DNA from: Pyxicephalus adspersus
Lineage: Eukaryota > Chordata > Amphibia > Anura > Pyxicephalidae
Assembly (NCBI RefSeq): GCF_032062135.1
Contig: NC_092858.1
Span: 130,559,626 to 130,623,625, forward strand
Direction of reading: 5' to 3'
Length of the DNA: 64,000 bases
A program made the position numbers and the translations under genes. Positions 33,081 to 45,500 of the stretch are shown in pieces; within the stretch, counting starts at the first letter, position 1, and the number at the start of each line of letters is the position of its first letter. A model generated the notes under the pieces. The model saw only the letters and a list, made by a program, of their open reading frames with translations. It searched no databases and had not been told where the DNA came from.

Positions 33081-33865
33081 GGAACCACACAAGCAACAAA
33101 AACTGCCTGGATAATTAATACAATTTTTTTGGTATGATGCAACTGTAATCAACTGCATTTACTGATGTCTGTAACATAAAAATACAGACAATTCCTGTTA
33201 GATGTTGAAATACATTTTAATTAATTTTACCAAATATTATAATAAATATCATGAAATATAATAATTGCCTTCATCACATTAACTAGAAAAATAAACAAAA
33301 ATTTGAAATCAGCATAGAAACACTGTAAAAACAACATAACATTTTCACTGATAAAAATGGCCTGGTATTCATATAAGAAATCATATCTTCCGCAAAGATG
33401 ATTTGAGTAAATATTTGAGTTTTTAAAACAAGCCGGGCACGTTCACACAATTGCAGAGTATGGATGATCAATGGACACTTTGTATACCATAAAATCATTC
33501 AAATATATTCCTAAATGGTTTACAAAGGATATAAATCCAATGTGTGCAGCTAACGTATTTGCAAAAAAAAAATTAAAGTTATCATCAATGGGCTGTACAT
33601 AGCAGAGCTTCACCTTTCTGAGTTTCACCTGCACTGCATCACCTGTACTGTGTGCTGTAGTGCAAATAAAAATGAATGGGGAATAAAAAAAGGAATTAAT
33701 CACATATAATAGAGCCCTGATTAGAAAAACAGGTGGGGAGCACTGTAATTATAGATGAGCTCATGAGCAGGACCAACACCTGGGGCTGTGAGCAAAAGTA
33801 AAAAATGAATCAGGGCAATGTCAATAAAGTAGTTATAAGTAGAATTTAAGTCATTATTTACACAT
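33081..33865. other. Gene-free AT-rich stretch
   Basis: Two short minus-strand frames (33283-33498 and 33443-33703) have no domain. Nothing else recognised. Confidence 0.45.
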
Positions 33866-34068
33866 TGGGCCTGATTTATTAAAGCTTTCCAAGGCTGGAG
33901 AGGATACTTTAAATCATTGAACCTGAGTGACCCAGCATACCTGTAATGGATCTGATCCAGGATTGAAATTGTTTGCGAACTAATAGCAAATTACTTTGAA
34001 GAAATTTACTCCATGTTTGCAGGATCAACGAGCTACACTGATGAAAATGTATCCTCTCTAGCCTTGTT
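33866..34068. mobile_element. Palindromic MITE
   Basis: Left end GGGCCTGATTTATTAAAGC; the arms contain 'CAAGGCTGGAGAGGATACTT' and, in the right arm, 'GTATCCTCTCTAGCCTTG'. The far right end is eroded. Confidence 0.75.
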
Positions 34069-35190
34069 CATTGCCACAATATTCTAAGCCAGGTTAGGGA
34101 CACTAAACCAAAAAATGAAGTTGTTACCAGGGTGCGTAAAATGTGTTTATAGACTACGGTGATAGAAAAAGAGCTCTGACTTTTCTAGTATGTAGAGTAT
34201 GTGGATTGTATGTGTAAAGAGAATGGCTGCTTAGCAGCACAAATTCTCATACAACCTATGCCAAGTGTGAAAATAAATATTTATTAGTCATATACCCAGA
34301 TTTTTACTACTGTATTTTAGTAGTTTCCATGGATTTTTACCATTTTTTTTGCATTCTTACTCACTGTCATTTTAGCTTTCTATTTTGGGTAACCATTGCA
34401 TATGTTACTTCCCCATAATGAGTAATCCTAAATAAAGACCCAGCTGGGGGCGTATGTTAAAGTTGCAAATTTAAATCCTTAAAGCTGTTTAATCTGCATA
34501 AAAATAATTAGCAATCCCTGGTTCCTCCTTTTCCCTACCATTAACATGCTTATAAAATGTTTTGGTTGCACTTCTTCTATTATTAGTTGAATATTTCACT
34601 CTTTCCCCTCTAATAGCTGAACAGCATAAAAATTGCCAATATGTAGCAAAATAAATATATAGGATCTTTTTTTGATTTCAAAAATAATGTGATTTTATTA
34701 TTTAGGTCCTGAGATTTGCAAAGACTGGCCAGGCAGCATAACTAGGTCAGGGACCTGACATTTCTTTATAGCAATACAGCTTGGCCATCGCCCTGTCCTT
34801 AGCAGGGCATTGGAAAAAAAGCAGAAGTAATCTGGTAAGGTCATTTATGACTTTTGTTTGAATGAGAGCAGGTCGGATCACTACTCCTCTCAATCACCTG
34901 GAGGCAACATCCTTGCCTTGCATCTTCATATATAATGCTGATATTTATTATATATATATATTGGTAATAAATTCAAGGTAGCATAAGAACATATTGTCTG
35001 CTTAAGATATTGCTCCTTCTCTTCCTTATAAATTTAGAAATTATATTATTCCACAGGTTAGCAAATGTTTGCCAAATTTGTCCAAAGGCAAACCTATTCA
35101 GATGGAATGAGCTCTCATGAGAGCCAATGGCTCAGATGCCAATTGGCTTGTCATTGTTAGGGGTGATACCATCAATGGGAATACCACCCA
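34069..35190. other. Gene-free AT-rich stretch
   Basis: Nothing recognised apart from a short (TA)n run at about 34950-34961. Confidence 0.45.
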
Positions 35191-35370
35191 TAGGACCTGA
35201 TTTAATAAAGCTCTCAAAAACTGGAGACTATAATGGGTGAACCTGAGTGATCCAGCAAACCTGTATTGGATTTCATAAAAATCATCCCTAATATTTGGCA
35301 AATGTCACACACGTTCACCTATGATAGTCTATCCTCTCCAGTCTTGAAGGGCTTTAACACACCAGACCCA
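35191..35370. mobile_element. Palindromic MITE, first of an adjacent pair
   Basis: Left end 'AGGACCTGATTTAATAAAGC', internal 'GAGTGATCCAGCAAACCTG', right arm 'GATAGTCTATCCTCTCCAGT'. It ends about one base before the next copy starts. Confidence 0.75.
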
Positions 35371-35371
35371 T

Positions 35372-35598
35372 TGGGCCTGATTTAATAAAGCTCTCCAAGG
35401 CTGGAGAGGATACACTTTCCTCAGTGAAACTAGGTGATCCAGCAATCCTGGAATGAATTTCCTAAAAGTATTTTGCTATATGTTAGCAAACGTTTTCAAT
35501 CCTGGACCAGATCCGTTTTAGGTTTGCTTGATCAATCATGCTTCACTGATGAAATGGTATCCTCTCAGGCTTGGCGAGCTTTATTATATCAGGCCCAT
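35372..35598. mobile_element. Palindromic MITE, second of an adjacent pair
   Basis: Left end TGGGCCTGATTTAATAAAGC, right end 'GCTTTATTATATCAGGCCCA'. The arms pair over most of their length, including CTCTCCAAGGCTGGAGAGGA against the worn TCCTCTCAGGCTTGGCGAG. Confidence 0.8.
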
Positions 35599-37934
35599 TG
35601 TAAACATTAGCAAATGGCTGAGAGCTGGTGATTCTTTTTGCTGGGGGTTGTTAGTGGTAGTACTGCAAGGTAAACCACCAGATGTAAGCACAGAGACCAA
35701 TTTTGAAGTTCAGTGCTTACAAATGTGCACATTCATTTGCAAACTTGGTGAGTTGTGAAAACAAATTGAGGTGAAATCGAACCTAATCCCCATTTCAAAT
35801 GCACCACATTGTACTCTACAAAAGGAAACACAAACAAATAATAAAACACATTTCAGTCAATTATTTCTGTAATAAATTACATTTGTAGGATTCATAATAT
35901 TTCATTGTTCTTGTTTTTTTTTTTCATGTCATATAATAATATCATGACTTTTTTATTTCCCTAATGTGGAATCTGTCTACTTCTTCTAGCGCATTAACAT
36001 GAGAAAATATGATTTCATGGAAAAACATTTATTTTTTTTCTTTCTGAGTAAAGAAATAGCAGCGTTTTTTTTTTCTTTTTTATAAAATGGTGCTCTATTT
36101 CAAGGATAACGTTTAATCTTGTGTTCCCAGTGCAGAGAATGATCATCCGTCACTTTGTAGCATCGTCCTTGGGGAGCACTGTGAGTAAAGATGAAGGCAC
36201 AAAGTGCTAACAGACTGAATAATTTGTTCTACATTTTTAGAAATGTTTGTTGGCACATACTGTATAATGATTGCTGGGAGTGAAAAAAACAGCACATTAA
36301 TCTTCTACTTGTGCTGTAACTTAGATTTCAGTAAATTATTGTGTTTTTCTGTAGGATGAAAAGGTGCTAGTGTGCTATGTATGCTTTTATAGACAAGACT
36401 GCACTATGCATGTTAAAAATGTGGACCAAAGAAACCTCCAAAGCATAACTTCATACCTTACATAGTGATAAGGAGACTGCAAAGGTCCACACTAATTCTT
36501 CGCATATGTAAATGTAATATAACCCCCCAAGTTATAATAATTTGATCCATGCATAAAAATTATAGTGATAATTATAGACGGAATATAAAATAATACTGGT
36601 GCTGCGAGTAACTAATAGAAAAAATATATTTAACATTTTCATTAGGAGCTATTCATTAATTGTAGCGGTAATGAATCTCCTAGAACACCAGAAACCATAA
36701 ATAAGCCAGCTGGATATTTTTAAGGATTCTTTCTTCAGCTGCAACCAAAATACCAGCAGACATTTATACTAGTGCAATGCCAAATAGAGTAGTAGTGATT
36801 GCTTTTCTAAAACCTTTATCCAGAACTTAACTCATCACTACTACTAGGTAGTACTCTATACATCCAGAAAATTACATTGTAGTCATCAATCACATCATCA
36901 GTGAGAAGTAAAGCGCAGTAATTTATTGTAGTGGAAATTTCACAAAAACTTAAAAACTACTGCAAAACCCCTGAACATGGTATTGTAAAAATATTGACAA
37001 CATCACTAGTGGGTCAGGGGAACTTGTGGGAATATGTTATTATTTAGTAACACTCTAAGACCCTCCTGACTTTTTAGAATTGCAAATACTATTGAATATA
37101 TTATAGTAATCAAGTTAGTTGGTGGATAATTAAGGAAATTTGAAAGGACTTTTAGGTACATGTTTCATATAAACAATTGTATATGTGGGTTTCCGTAAAT
37201 ATATCAGTGTAGTTGATGTAAAACCTTTTAGCTGCCTGACTGAAAAAAAAATATGACTTTTTTATTTACTTGCATAGCCTTTGAACAAAGTATTTTCACT
37301 CAAATTGCTGAAGGGACATCAGGAGGGATTAGGTGAAATAAAATGCACCATATAACCCCTGGTTGCTTTAAAAATGCTTTTTACTGACTATTTATGAAAA
37401 AAAATAACATGCTTTCTGATTTTCTTTTTATGCAAATCCAGAGGTCTCCGACTCCTTCAGCAATTTTAGCATCAATACCATATTCAAGGACCTTGTAATT
37501 ATCTGGAAAAGTTGGAAGTAAACATTTGTGGGATGGTAATAACACAGTTTTTGGGTGAAAGTAATTTTATACAAATTTCATGATCCTTCTTAGTTGTGGA
37601 TGCAGAGATGTCTAAGCCAACCTAGACCACAAAAAATATCTTGGATGTGCTATCTGAAAATGCCTTTTTTATTCATGTCGAAAAAAAACACAGTGCATGC
37701 ACCCTTGTTATCTTTTTCTTTATCAAATACAGTTTGTAATGTTATTTATATAACGTCTGTTTAAATATATTCTCCTCACCATACTCCTTCCTCTTTTCTG
37801 CTTTTACATCAACCACTTTTTGGTTTTTGTTTTTCTACATATAGCTGTCAATCAAATGGAAAGGGAGAATGACTAGAAGTAGCTGTGAGCTGTGATGTGC
37901 TCTGTTACATTTGAGGAAGGAGGTTTAGGAAGCC
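35599..37934. other. Gene-free AT-rich stretch
   Basis: No gene or clear repeat on either strand; several T- or A-runs at 35910-36090. Confidence 0.45.
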
Positions 37935-38223
37935 TGACAGCTTGGCCACGAGAGCACGGAGACCAGTGGTGGTCCACGACTCTGGCTGGTGCAAGAGGTC
38001 AGAAGAAGGACCCCCTCTTGGGGGGGGGGGTGCACTAGCCAGAGCCATGGACCATGTCTCCCATATGGATCGCAGGCTTAGGGTGGTGAGCGGGTTCTGG
38101 CATCATGACATCACTCTGGGGGAAGTTTCTTCCCCTTTGAGTGACACATGGCTCCACGCGCATGCACGGTCTGGAGTGCGTAGATTTAGTGGTCCATGAG
38201 CTCCAAAGGGTTGGGGACCACTG
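37935..38223. mobile_element. hAT-like MITE (CAGTGGTCCCCAACC type), copy 2
   Basis: Right end on the minus strand reads CAGTGGTCCCCAACCC. The body shares 'GAGAGCACGGAGACCAG', 'GACATCACTCTGGGGGAAGT' and 'TTTGAGTGACACA' with copy 1. The left terminal repeat is missing, and a run of ten or more G lies in the middle. Confidence 0.75.
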
Positions 38224-40164
38224 TACTAAGCTAAAAGGGGATAAAGTAGGGGGTAGGGGGTAAACAGAGATAATTGAAAACTATCTATGCAGTTCTGCAT
38301 GAATGCACTATTTTTACCTTGCAGATGTTTGCAAAAAAAAAACCATTCTATTTCTACCTTATGTAACATTTTTCTTAATTACTCTTTAATGATCCTCATA
38401 TATCCCCATTTCAAAAATTAAAGACTTTAAACTTTGTGACTTATGCTGGCCATTGAGTGGATTTGAATGACACTTAAAATTTCAGACTGATGACCTGAGC
38501 CCAATGTAATCCTCATAGGTGTTTTACCCAAAAAGTTGTCATCAGTTCCGATCCTTGTATCTTAGTATCCATGGTCATTTAGACTGTTTTTGTATTCCAT
38601 TCATTCATCAGAGCTTCTCAAACTAGTCTGCACAAATCTACATCATCTCACATTTTTGAGGTTTATTTAAATTCTCATTGTCTTTGATGAGACTTTCAAC
38701 TTACAAATGTAAAATTTGGGAGATCATATCTTAAAAATGTTTGGCTGAATCACAACTCATACCATTTTTTTAGGAGTTGACTAATATCTATTAGTCACGT
38801 AAAGTAATTTAAACTTCTTTCAAATTCCTGTATCTACACTGATATAGGGAACTTACCAACAGCAGCTGGCAAGGATGTTTACAAAGTGCCCTGGTTATGA
38901 AGGTTTCTAACAAAAGTGGAAATATATTTAACTTACAAAACATTGTAAGAAGGCAGGTTTATTATTGCAGAAAGGACAGCTGACGTCCTAATAATGCAAA
39001 AAATAATGTTACCTGCCTGTTCACAATCTTTTCTTCTATGTACACTAAACTGCACATGCAGTGAATCTCCAATCCCAATGTGTTCCATTAACATTCTGAT
39101 CTCAGTGAGCATTGAAGCAGATTAGTGATAATGTGGTAAATTGCATGCCTTGAATTATCACAGCATCTTGTAGTTTAAGCATACACAAATACCATGGTGG
39201 CATGTAGCCTGTTCAGAACTGACTGTAAAAGGCTCTTATGACTGGAATTCTGATGTCTAAAATAATGGCATGTGCCCCATGACCCCCACTCTTTTCCATA
39301 GCAGTGTAAATATAGCAATGTTTGTCATATTAACCACTGGATAGAAGGAATTTTTTACTTAATTGGGAACATATTTGTTAGTGTTTTAGAGTTTTGGCTT
39401 TTCCTTGTTTTAGCTGTATATGGAAAGAGTAAGCTCTCAAGTTTATGTGCCATTGGTGGGAAAATGTCCCCCCTTTATTTGTCCTGATGATCAGTGTCAC
39501 TGTTGGTCGGAGAAAAAGTAAGAAAAATCCAATATTTGTCACCAGAACAATAGATGAGGGAAAATCATCCAATGAGGACATTTGTTCTGACAACTTAAAG
39601 AGAGTTGCTTTCATTTCCATTTGTTTCTTTAGGACAGAATGTAAAAGGAAATTCTCCAAGGGGGCAAAATAGTAAAAAACATATACTATATTAATATCAA
39701 GTTTCTATTTTTTTGCAAAAAGTTTAAAAACAAAAACTTGGATATTAGGTAGTAACTTATCAAATACTTCCAAAAGTTCTAGAAAAGCATATACCTTCCA
39801 GCAAACATGTTTGATTTAATAAAGCAATAGAGGTTGTTCATTTCACATGGCAGAGTCATATTGCTACACTACGCAGGTTTTGTGTAAATACTCTTAATAT
39901 TAAATTCCTTCAGACATTTAGTTTAATAAGTACCTGGTCATAACAGGGTCTCACACAATAATGCGTTCATAGTCTAAATGGGCCATTATGGCCTCCAATC
40001 TAAAGTAGCTACTGTAACTTATGTAACATAAGTACAATTTATATGGGAGACAGAGAAAGAGTATTACTTAGGCTAATATGACACATAAAATTCTGAATCC
40101 TGCCTGCGTATGTGTCCATTAAGGGTTTTGAATAGTCCTTTTTAAGTGCAGAAAGCATTACAAG
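38224..40164. other. Gene-free stretch
   Basis: No gene. The segment 38955-39110 shares 'ACCTGCCTGTTCACAATCTT'-type sequence with 59570-59640, so it is probably a MITE fragment of the family at 59479. The frames at 39378-39672 on both strands have no domain. Confidence 0.4.
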
Positions 40165-41101
40165 ACACTATAGGTACTTTAAAAAAGACATGACAGCAAT
40201 TCAAGACATGTAGAAATTGCCAGTATGATCTGATGAAGTTGAAACTGAGCATTAGGAAAGAAAGGTTACTTAAATTACTTTAAATGTGGCAAGGTTGTTG
40301 GTGCCAGGCAGGATGGCCTGAGTATTTCAGAAATCACTGATCTTCTGGGATTTTCATGCATAAACATTCTTAGGGTACACAAAGAATGGTTTGAAAAAGA
40401 GAAACTATCCAGCCGGTGGCAGTACTCTGGGTGAACATGTCTTGGTAATTCTAGAGGCCAGAGGAAATTGACCAGACTAGTTTTAGCTGATTAAAACGCC
40501 ACAGTAACTCAAAAAAACATGGTAACTTGTTGCAACCATAGAATGCCAAAGAGCATCTTTGAATGCGCAATACATCAAAACTTCAAGTAGATGGGCTTCA
40601 AAAGCAGGAGAACACATGGAGTGTCATGCCTATCAGCTAAAATCAGGCATCTAAGGCTACAATTTCCATAGGCTTACCAAAATTTGACAATAGAAGTTTG
40701 GAAAATGCTGCCTGGTCTAATGATTCTCAAATTCTGCTGCAACATTCAGAATTTAGGGTCAGAATTTTGGATGAACAACATGAAAGCATGGACCTATTCT
40801 GTCTGATAGTTCAGGCTGGTAATGGTGGCGTTATAGTTTTGCGGAAATTTTCTTGGAACACTTTTGGACTCTTGCCATGGGATTTTGAATCATCTCAGAC
40901 TTTTTTTTTGAACATGAAAATGAATTCACTGTATTCAAATGGCCTCCACATTTACAACATCTCAATCCTATGTAACACCTTTGGGATGTAGTGCAAGGGC
41001 AGATTTTCGACTGAAACTAAATTAAACTATCATGTCAATATAATATCAATATGCTATCATGTCAATACTAGCAAGGTGTACCTAATAATGCTACTGCTGA
41101 G
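40165..41101 (+). mobile_element. Degraded Tc1-type DNA transposon
   Basis: The right end reads 'GCAAGGTGTACCTAATAATG' and the left end holds the matching ACACTATAGGTACTTT, as in the vertebrate Tc1 group whose ends read CACT...AGGTACACC. About 0.94 kb remain. Internal deletions have removed part of the transposase; the DNA still aligns in order with a full-length Tc1-type gene. Confidence 0.85.
40238..41065 (+). pseudogene. Tc1-type transposase pseudogene
   Basis: Coding remnants in order: helix-turn-helix region around 40290-40400 (I-S-E-I-T-D-L-L-G-F frame), then from 40698 the block A-W-S-N-D-S-Q-I-L-L-Q-H-S and R-V-R-I, Q-H-E-S-M-D, V-Q-A-G-N-G-G-V. In active enzymes the block reads W-S-D-E-S; here the catalytic D is N. 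The segment that should carry the second catalytic D is deleted (around 40880). The third catalytic position, in N-P-I-E-H-L-W, is a TAA stop at 40973-40975, with H-L-W-D-V-V following. All three catalytic positions are therefore lost. Confidence 0.85.
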
Positions 41102-43800
41102 AAAAAATGTAATTATATATATCATATACAATATAAAATGTATACATGGCTCCACTAGGTTGGCAATTACAAGTAAAAACTTTACGAATGAACTGCTCCT
41201 TGAATAGATAATTACAATTTCACTATAAAGTCAAAGGTTACCAAAATTCTCCATAATGCTTAATTATTGTATAAAAAATGTCTTCAGAGAGGAAGTACAA
41301 TGAATGTTAATAAACTTAACATAACCATTGCTTGCCGGTAGACAGATAAGTTTAGAATGGTTAACGTTAACCCCCTAATAAGGCAGTGTTGTATAGACCT
41401 ATAAGTCTTTTGTTACGTGCGTTTTTGTCATGCTTACTTTACTTGATACTCTACACTTTACAAAATGAATTATGTAATTTAACACCACCTCGCCAAATTA
41501 ATATTCAAGGACTCTATGTCCTCAGGCACCACGCCAAACATTTGGCATGCAGCAGATATAGTGACATTATTTAAGAAGAGAGCCAAACCACACATGGGAA
41601 CTGCTGTATGGATTTTTGCTTGACACTGAAAAGGCTTTTTTCGGGATGTCAAGATAAACATAAATGACAACATAATGGGATGAGTGAAAGATATGATTTG
41701 GTAAATTGAGTAATAACTAATGGCTGTAATATTTTAGAAGTTTACATTGACATGCAGAATGGTTTTAACGAAGGACCAACTGATGCTTTTCATTCTCATT
41801 TAACCACTTGAATTCCAGGCAATCTTTTAAAATGGCAGCAAATTTGCATTTACTTGTCTCAACAGCAACAATGGGTCAAAGCTTGTGCTAATACTAAAAC
41901 TGCTGGCTGTCAGTGACGGCCCCGGCCCAGCACAAAGCCCAGTATTCAGATAGGGTTATGATCTGACAACAAAGCACCCTTAACAAATACTCTGGGCACA
42001 GTGTAACAGAATGCTTCCACATTGTGAATAAAGGGGAAAAGCCTTGATAACTAATGGCATAGCTAATGTAACTGAAATTTGGTTTGAGCTCCAGAAGCCA
42101 TCTCTTAGCAGGACAGATCCAGATCTTTAATACCCAAAACCTCTGCAGCAATACAGCGGTGCAGCAGTTACCTATTGTTTGCAAAGGACAGCAAGCAGTA
42201 GGACACTAATAAAGTTGATCTATTCCTGCAGAGTTTCAAAGAAATTCATGGAGGTCTGCATTAACTCTTTGTAACATTTGGCACAGAATAAATTAATTAA
42301 AAACAACTTTTTTTTTAATATATGAACCCTCTCCTAAAATAGGCCACTACTTCCTCACAACCCAATTGCCTACACTGATTTTTTTGTAACTCCATCAGTT
42401 TTAAAGTTTCTCGTATCACCCTTACCTAAGACATCAATTCATATATGGGAAACTAAATAGCTAAAATATATTTAGTGTTGTTTCTATCCTGGATGTACAG
42501 CTTATATTTGACTCCTTTCCTGGCATGTAATAGACAGGACAGTGGCAAAATATTTGCTTTTATGGATTGAGCAGAAGTTTTCTTTCTGTAGCTTATATTT
42601 AGGATATTAATGAGATTAACAGAGTGGGTAAGAATATAAAATTAGACAAATAATAATGAAATGATTAAAGGGCCAGTCCATCTAGAAGAAGGTTAAGGAG
42701 TGAAATCACCAGGCACATTCTACAATTTGGTGAGTTTAAAGTTCTGAGCCTGTATACTTTTGGCAACCATTACTGAGAAGAGAAGAAGTGCTAAGACTTT
42801 CTAACCTGGGAAGAAACTCTCAAACCCTCAAGGTTGGCAGGAAGAGAGTCTAGAAACATGACAGTGAGATCTTATTGTTGGAGCACCAATGATATATTTA
42901 TAATACACTTAGGTCTAAGTTCACATGTAAATAAAATATCACTTTATGGCAAAATGAAAATATTATTTTATAATATATATGCTTGTGTATATGTAACTTT
43001 GGGGGGGAGGGGGTGGTAGGATTGCGATGCATAAGGAATCTTTGATTACCTACATTTGTGTTACCTAGCAGGAGGATTGGGCTCTGAATACCTAATTAAA
43101 ATAAAATCTAGAATTGAAAAGAGATCATTAGACGCCTGCTAGGGAGAAATAATAGTGGTGGATTTTAATATGGGGACTTTTCAAGTAAAGTAATCTTGTG
43201 GAGTCTGACTAAAATCTAAAGGTTGGTCTCTGCAATGTTTCATCATGAAAGAGCAGTTGTTTTTTTTAAATCAAAGTAATGTAATTGTATCTCCCACAGT
43301 AAACCCCCTACCATAGTATTATATATAAATACAATGTTATATTTATAAGAATATATGTATATGGCTTATCGAAATGTATGGTGAAGATTAGCAGCTGGGT
43401 AACTTCTGCATTACACCCTGTTGACAATCCACATCTCCCTAGTGAGAAAAGTATAAACTCAAAGACCATAATAATTTCTCTGGAACCAAGCTGTAAGATA
43501 ATAAGAGGTTAGATCACTTCAACAACATAAGCAATTTTATACTTAGGATACACCGTATGCTGTTTCTAAAAATGCAAATAATACATTTGAGGTGAAATAG
43601 TGAAGATGAATTGGTATTGTAGTTATGATTTTATTAAAATAAATATAACTTTTATAATTGCAACTGTAAGTACCTGATTTTGACACAGAATTGTGTCCAG
43701 AATCTCACATATAACTATATCTTGGTATGGATATCAAGAAGTTTTCACTTGTTTATAGGTTGAACTATTTAATGTGGTATTTATGGAGAATACGCTTGAT
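41102..43800. other. Gene-free AT-rich stretch
   Basis: No gene or clear repeat; frames at 41386-41574, 41479-41673 and 41894-42184 show no domain. Confidence 0.45.
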
Positions 43801-43807
43801 ATATTTT

Positions 43808-43935
43808 ATGCATTTTTTTAAAGTATCTTTATTAAATTATTAAAAATAATACAATTAAACTGTTGTTTACAGAGCACAGTAGTTCAAGTTAAGATGTTCA
43901 TAGATAAGTGAATGTGTCAGGGAAGTTACTCATTC
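43808..43935 (-). repeat. Possible L1 3'-end fragment
   Basis: On the minus strand the segment ends in 'AATAAAGATACTTTAAAAAA', resembling the 3' end of the L1 copies elsewhere here. No coding part remains; weak support. Confidence 0.25.
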
Positions 43936-43959
43936 ACGTCTCTTTTAATGAGCCTGTGT

Positions 43960-44735
43960 AATGCGCCTGGGCATATAAACCACAACCAACTCCAGATATC
44001 CTTTTATCACATTTTATTAATGTCATAAAACACGACAAAGGTTAAGTCCAAATAAGCAAAGTACAGGAGGGTAAGGCAAAGGCAGGTCAGGAACAATCTG
44101 AGGTCAGGGCAGGCAGCAGACAAGAATGGTCATTAACAATCCGAGGTCAGGGCAGGCAGAGTTCAGGCAAGAGTCAGGTTCAGACCAGGTCGCTATGGAA
44201 ATGACAAACAGGATTAGCATAAACCAACACAAGAACGCACCCAATCACACTGTGTTCACAGAGGCTTATAGCGGGCCATGGTGTACAGGACAGGCTCTCC
44301 TTAAATGGCCAGGGTGACCAATGACCTTGCGCCACCTGGTGCCATTTGACTGGAGAGTAACTGAATCCCCTGCGGCCGATTCAAACTAACTATGTCCCGC
44401 CCCGCGGCGACGCAGCCAAGTGCCACGCCCTCGGGGGTACAAGAGGCACGCATGGTAGCGCGCGCACCTCTTCCCACAGCACCCCTAGGACGTGCACTAC
44501 TTTGCACCTCCAAAGGAGTGCTGAGAACAGGAGTTTCTGTAACCACGTCCATAGAGATGCAAGGGATGCCACCTGGCTGAACAGTAGTTTGGCCAGGACG
44601 GATCCCTCCGCCTGCAGAGAGAGACACGCTGTGAGCAGGACAGCAGCCTCGGCCATGCTGCCTGCTACTGCGGCGTCTCCCTCTGCGGCTGGGATCCCCA
44701 GGGACGCCGTGGGCTCGCAGGACGGGTAAGTACCT
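43960..44735 (-). repeat. CpG-rich LTR-like repeat
   Basis: The minus strand runs from a CpG-rich head (44735 to about 44370) through repeated CCTGACCTCGGATTG / CCTGACCTCAGATTG blocks to an AATAAA (44012-44017 on the plus strand as TTTATT). This order fits an LTR or other long repeat with a promoter-like head and a polyadenylation site. No coding domain of a retroelement is visible and terminal TG/CA ends were not resolved. The several open frames on both strands at 44301-44729 follow from the high GC content. Related blocks occur at 27850-28130. Confidence 0.5.
44369..44732. promoter_or_regulatory. CpG island-like segment
   Basis: The densest CpG run in the window, with GCCCCGCGGCGACGC and GTAGCGCGCGCACC. 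It forms the head of the LTR-like repeat and so is probably repeat-derived and not a host promoter. A splice-donor-like GGGTAAGT lies at about 44724. Confidence 0.35.
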
Positions 44736-44737
44736 TA

Positions 44738-44887
44738 CAGCCTGATTTAATAAAGCTCTGGAGCAATTATGGAAGAACCTGGGTGATCAAGAAAACCTGG
44801 AATAGATGTCCTAAACATCGTTTGCTATTACTTTTAAAAGTTTTTTAAATTTTAGACTAGATCCATTTCAGGTTTGCTGGATATTAA
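44738..44887. mobile_element. Palindromic MITE, partial
   Basis: Starts CAGCCTGATTTAATAAAGCT and carries 'GGGTGATCAAGAAAACCTGG' in the left arm and 'CATTTCAGGTTTGCTGGAT' at the start of the right arm, which then stops. Confidence 0.7.
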
Positions 44888-44899
44888 GCAGAACTATCA

Positions 44900-45280
44900 T
44901 TAAATAAAAAAAACACATGCCTTTAAAGGTTAAAAGCTATCAATCTCTCCTCAGTCCACTTGGTACTGAGCCATTCCATCTTCCATCTTTGTTCTGGCAG
45001 GGACTGGACACCAAGCGCTTCAATCTGCTTCCTAGTTGTTCTTCATACGTCACCTGAACTTGCGCTGTGCAGGTGAGAGATCGTGACATGCCTTCAAAAA
45101 ATGTAAAAAGAATTGCCAATCTTACTGTTTAATTTTTTTACATTAGAGGACAGCCACTTGTTGGACCACCAAAAGCCACCGATGTTGGGCATGGGCAGAA
45201 AAAGCAGCCCACAGCCTCCTGGGATATGTAATGTATGCAGGTTTCCTATTTAGTTTTTACTGCTGCAACAGTAAACACAG
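44900..45280 (+). repeat. Possible T2-like MITE fragment
   Basis: Blocks such as TCATACGTCACCTGAACTTG, 'GGCATGGGCAGAAAAAGCAG' and 'CCCACAGCCTCCTGGGATAT' resemble the body of the T2-like copies at 1541 and 8064, but the ends are not visible. Confidence 0.4.
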
Positions 45281-45334
45281 ATCAGAAGGTATCACTCCTT
45301 CAAATGTAAAAAGATTGTTTTTCCTAATATTTTT

Positions 45335-45500
45335 TCCCCTTTTGAAGCAAATTGTACCAGGGTTTTTTTTTGCCTTACTCTGGACCAACTATGTCTTATA
45401 GGATATGAACTATGTCTTATCTAGGATATGTTTATTTCCCTAGTGTTTAAACTTGATGGACTTATGTCTTTTTTCAACCTGACTTACTTATGTAAGAAGG
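45335..45500 (-). repeat. Dispersed repeat (TAGGTCCATCAAATTCAACC type), reversed
   Basis: On the plus strand 'CTTGATGGACTTATGTCTTT' and 'GCAAATTGTACCAGGGTTTT' are the reverse complements of blocks in the copy at 62328-62530. An internal tandem duplication of CTATGTCTTAT is present. Confidence 0.75.

Noticed and set aside
39378..39672. Overlapping frames on both strands of about 90 codons
   Set aside because: No domain; the two strands are equally open, which suggests chance.
44301..44729. Several overlapping frames on both strands in the CpG-rich segment
   Set aside because: High GC lowers stop-codon frequency; four frames are open at once and none has a domain.
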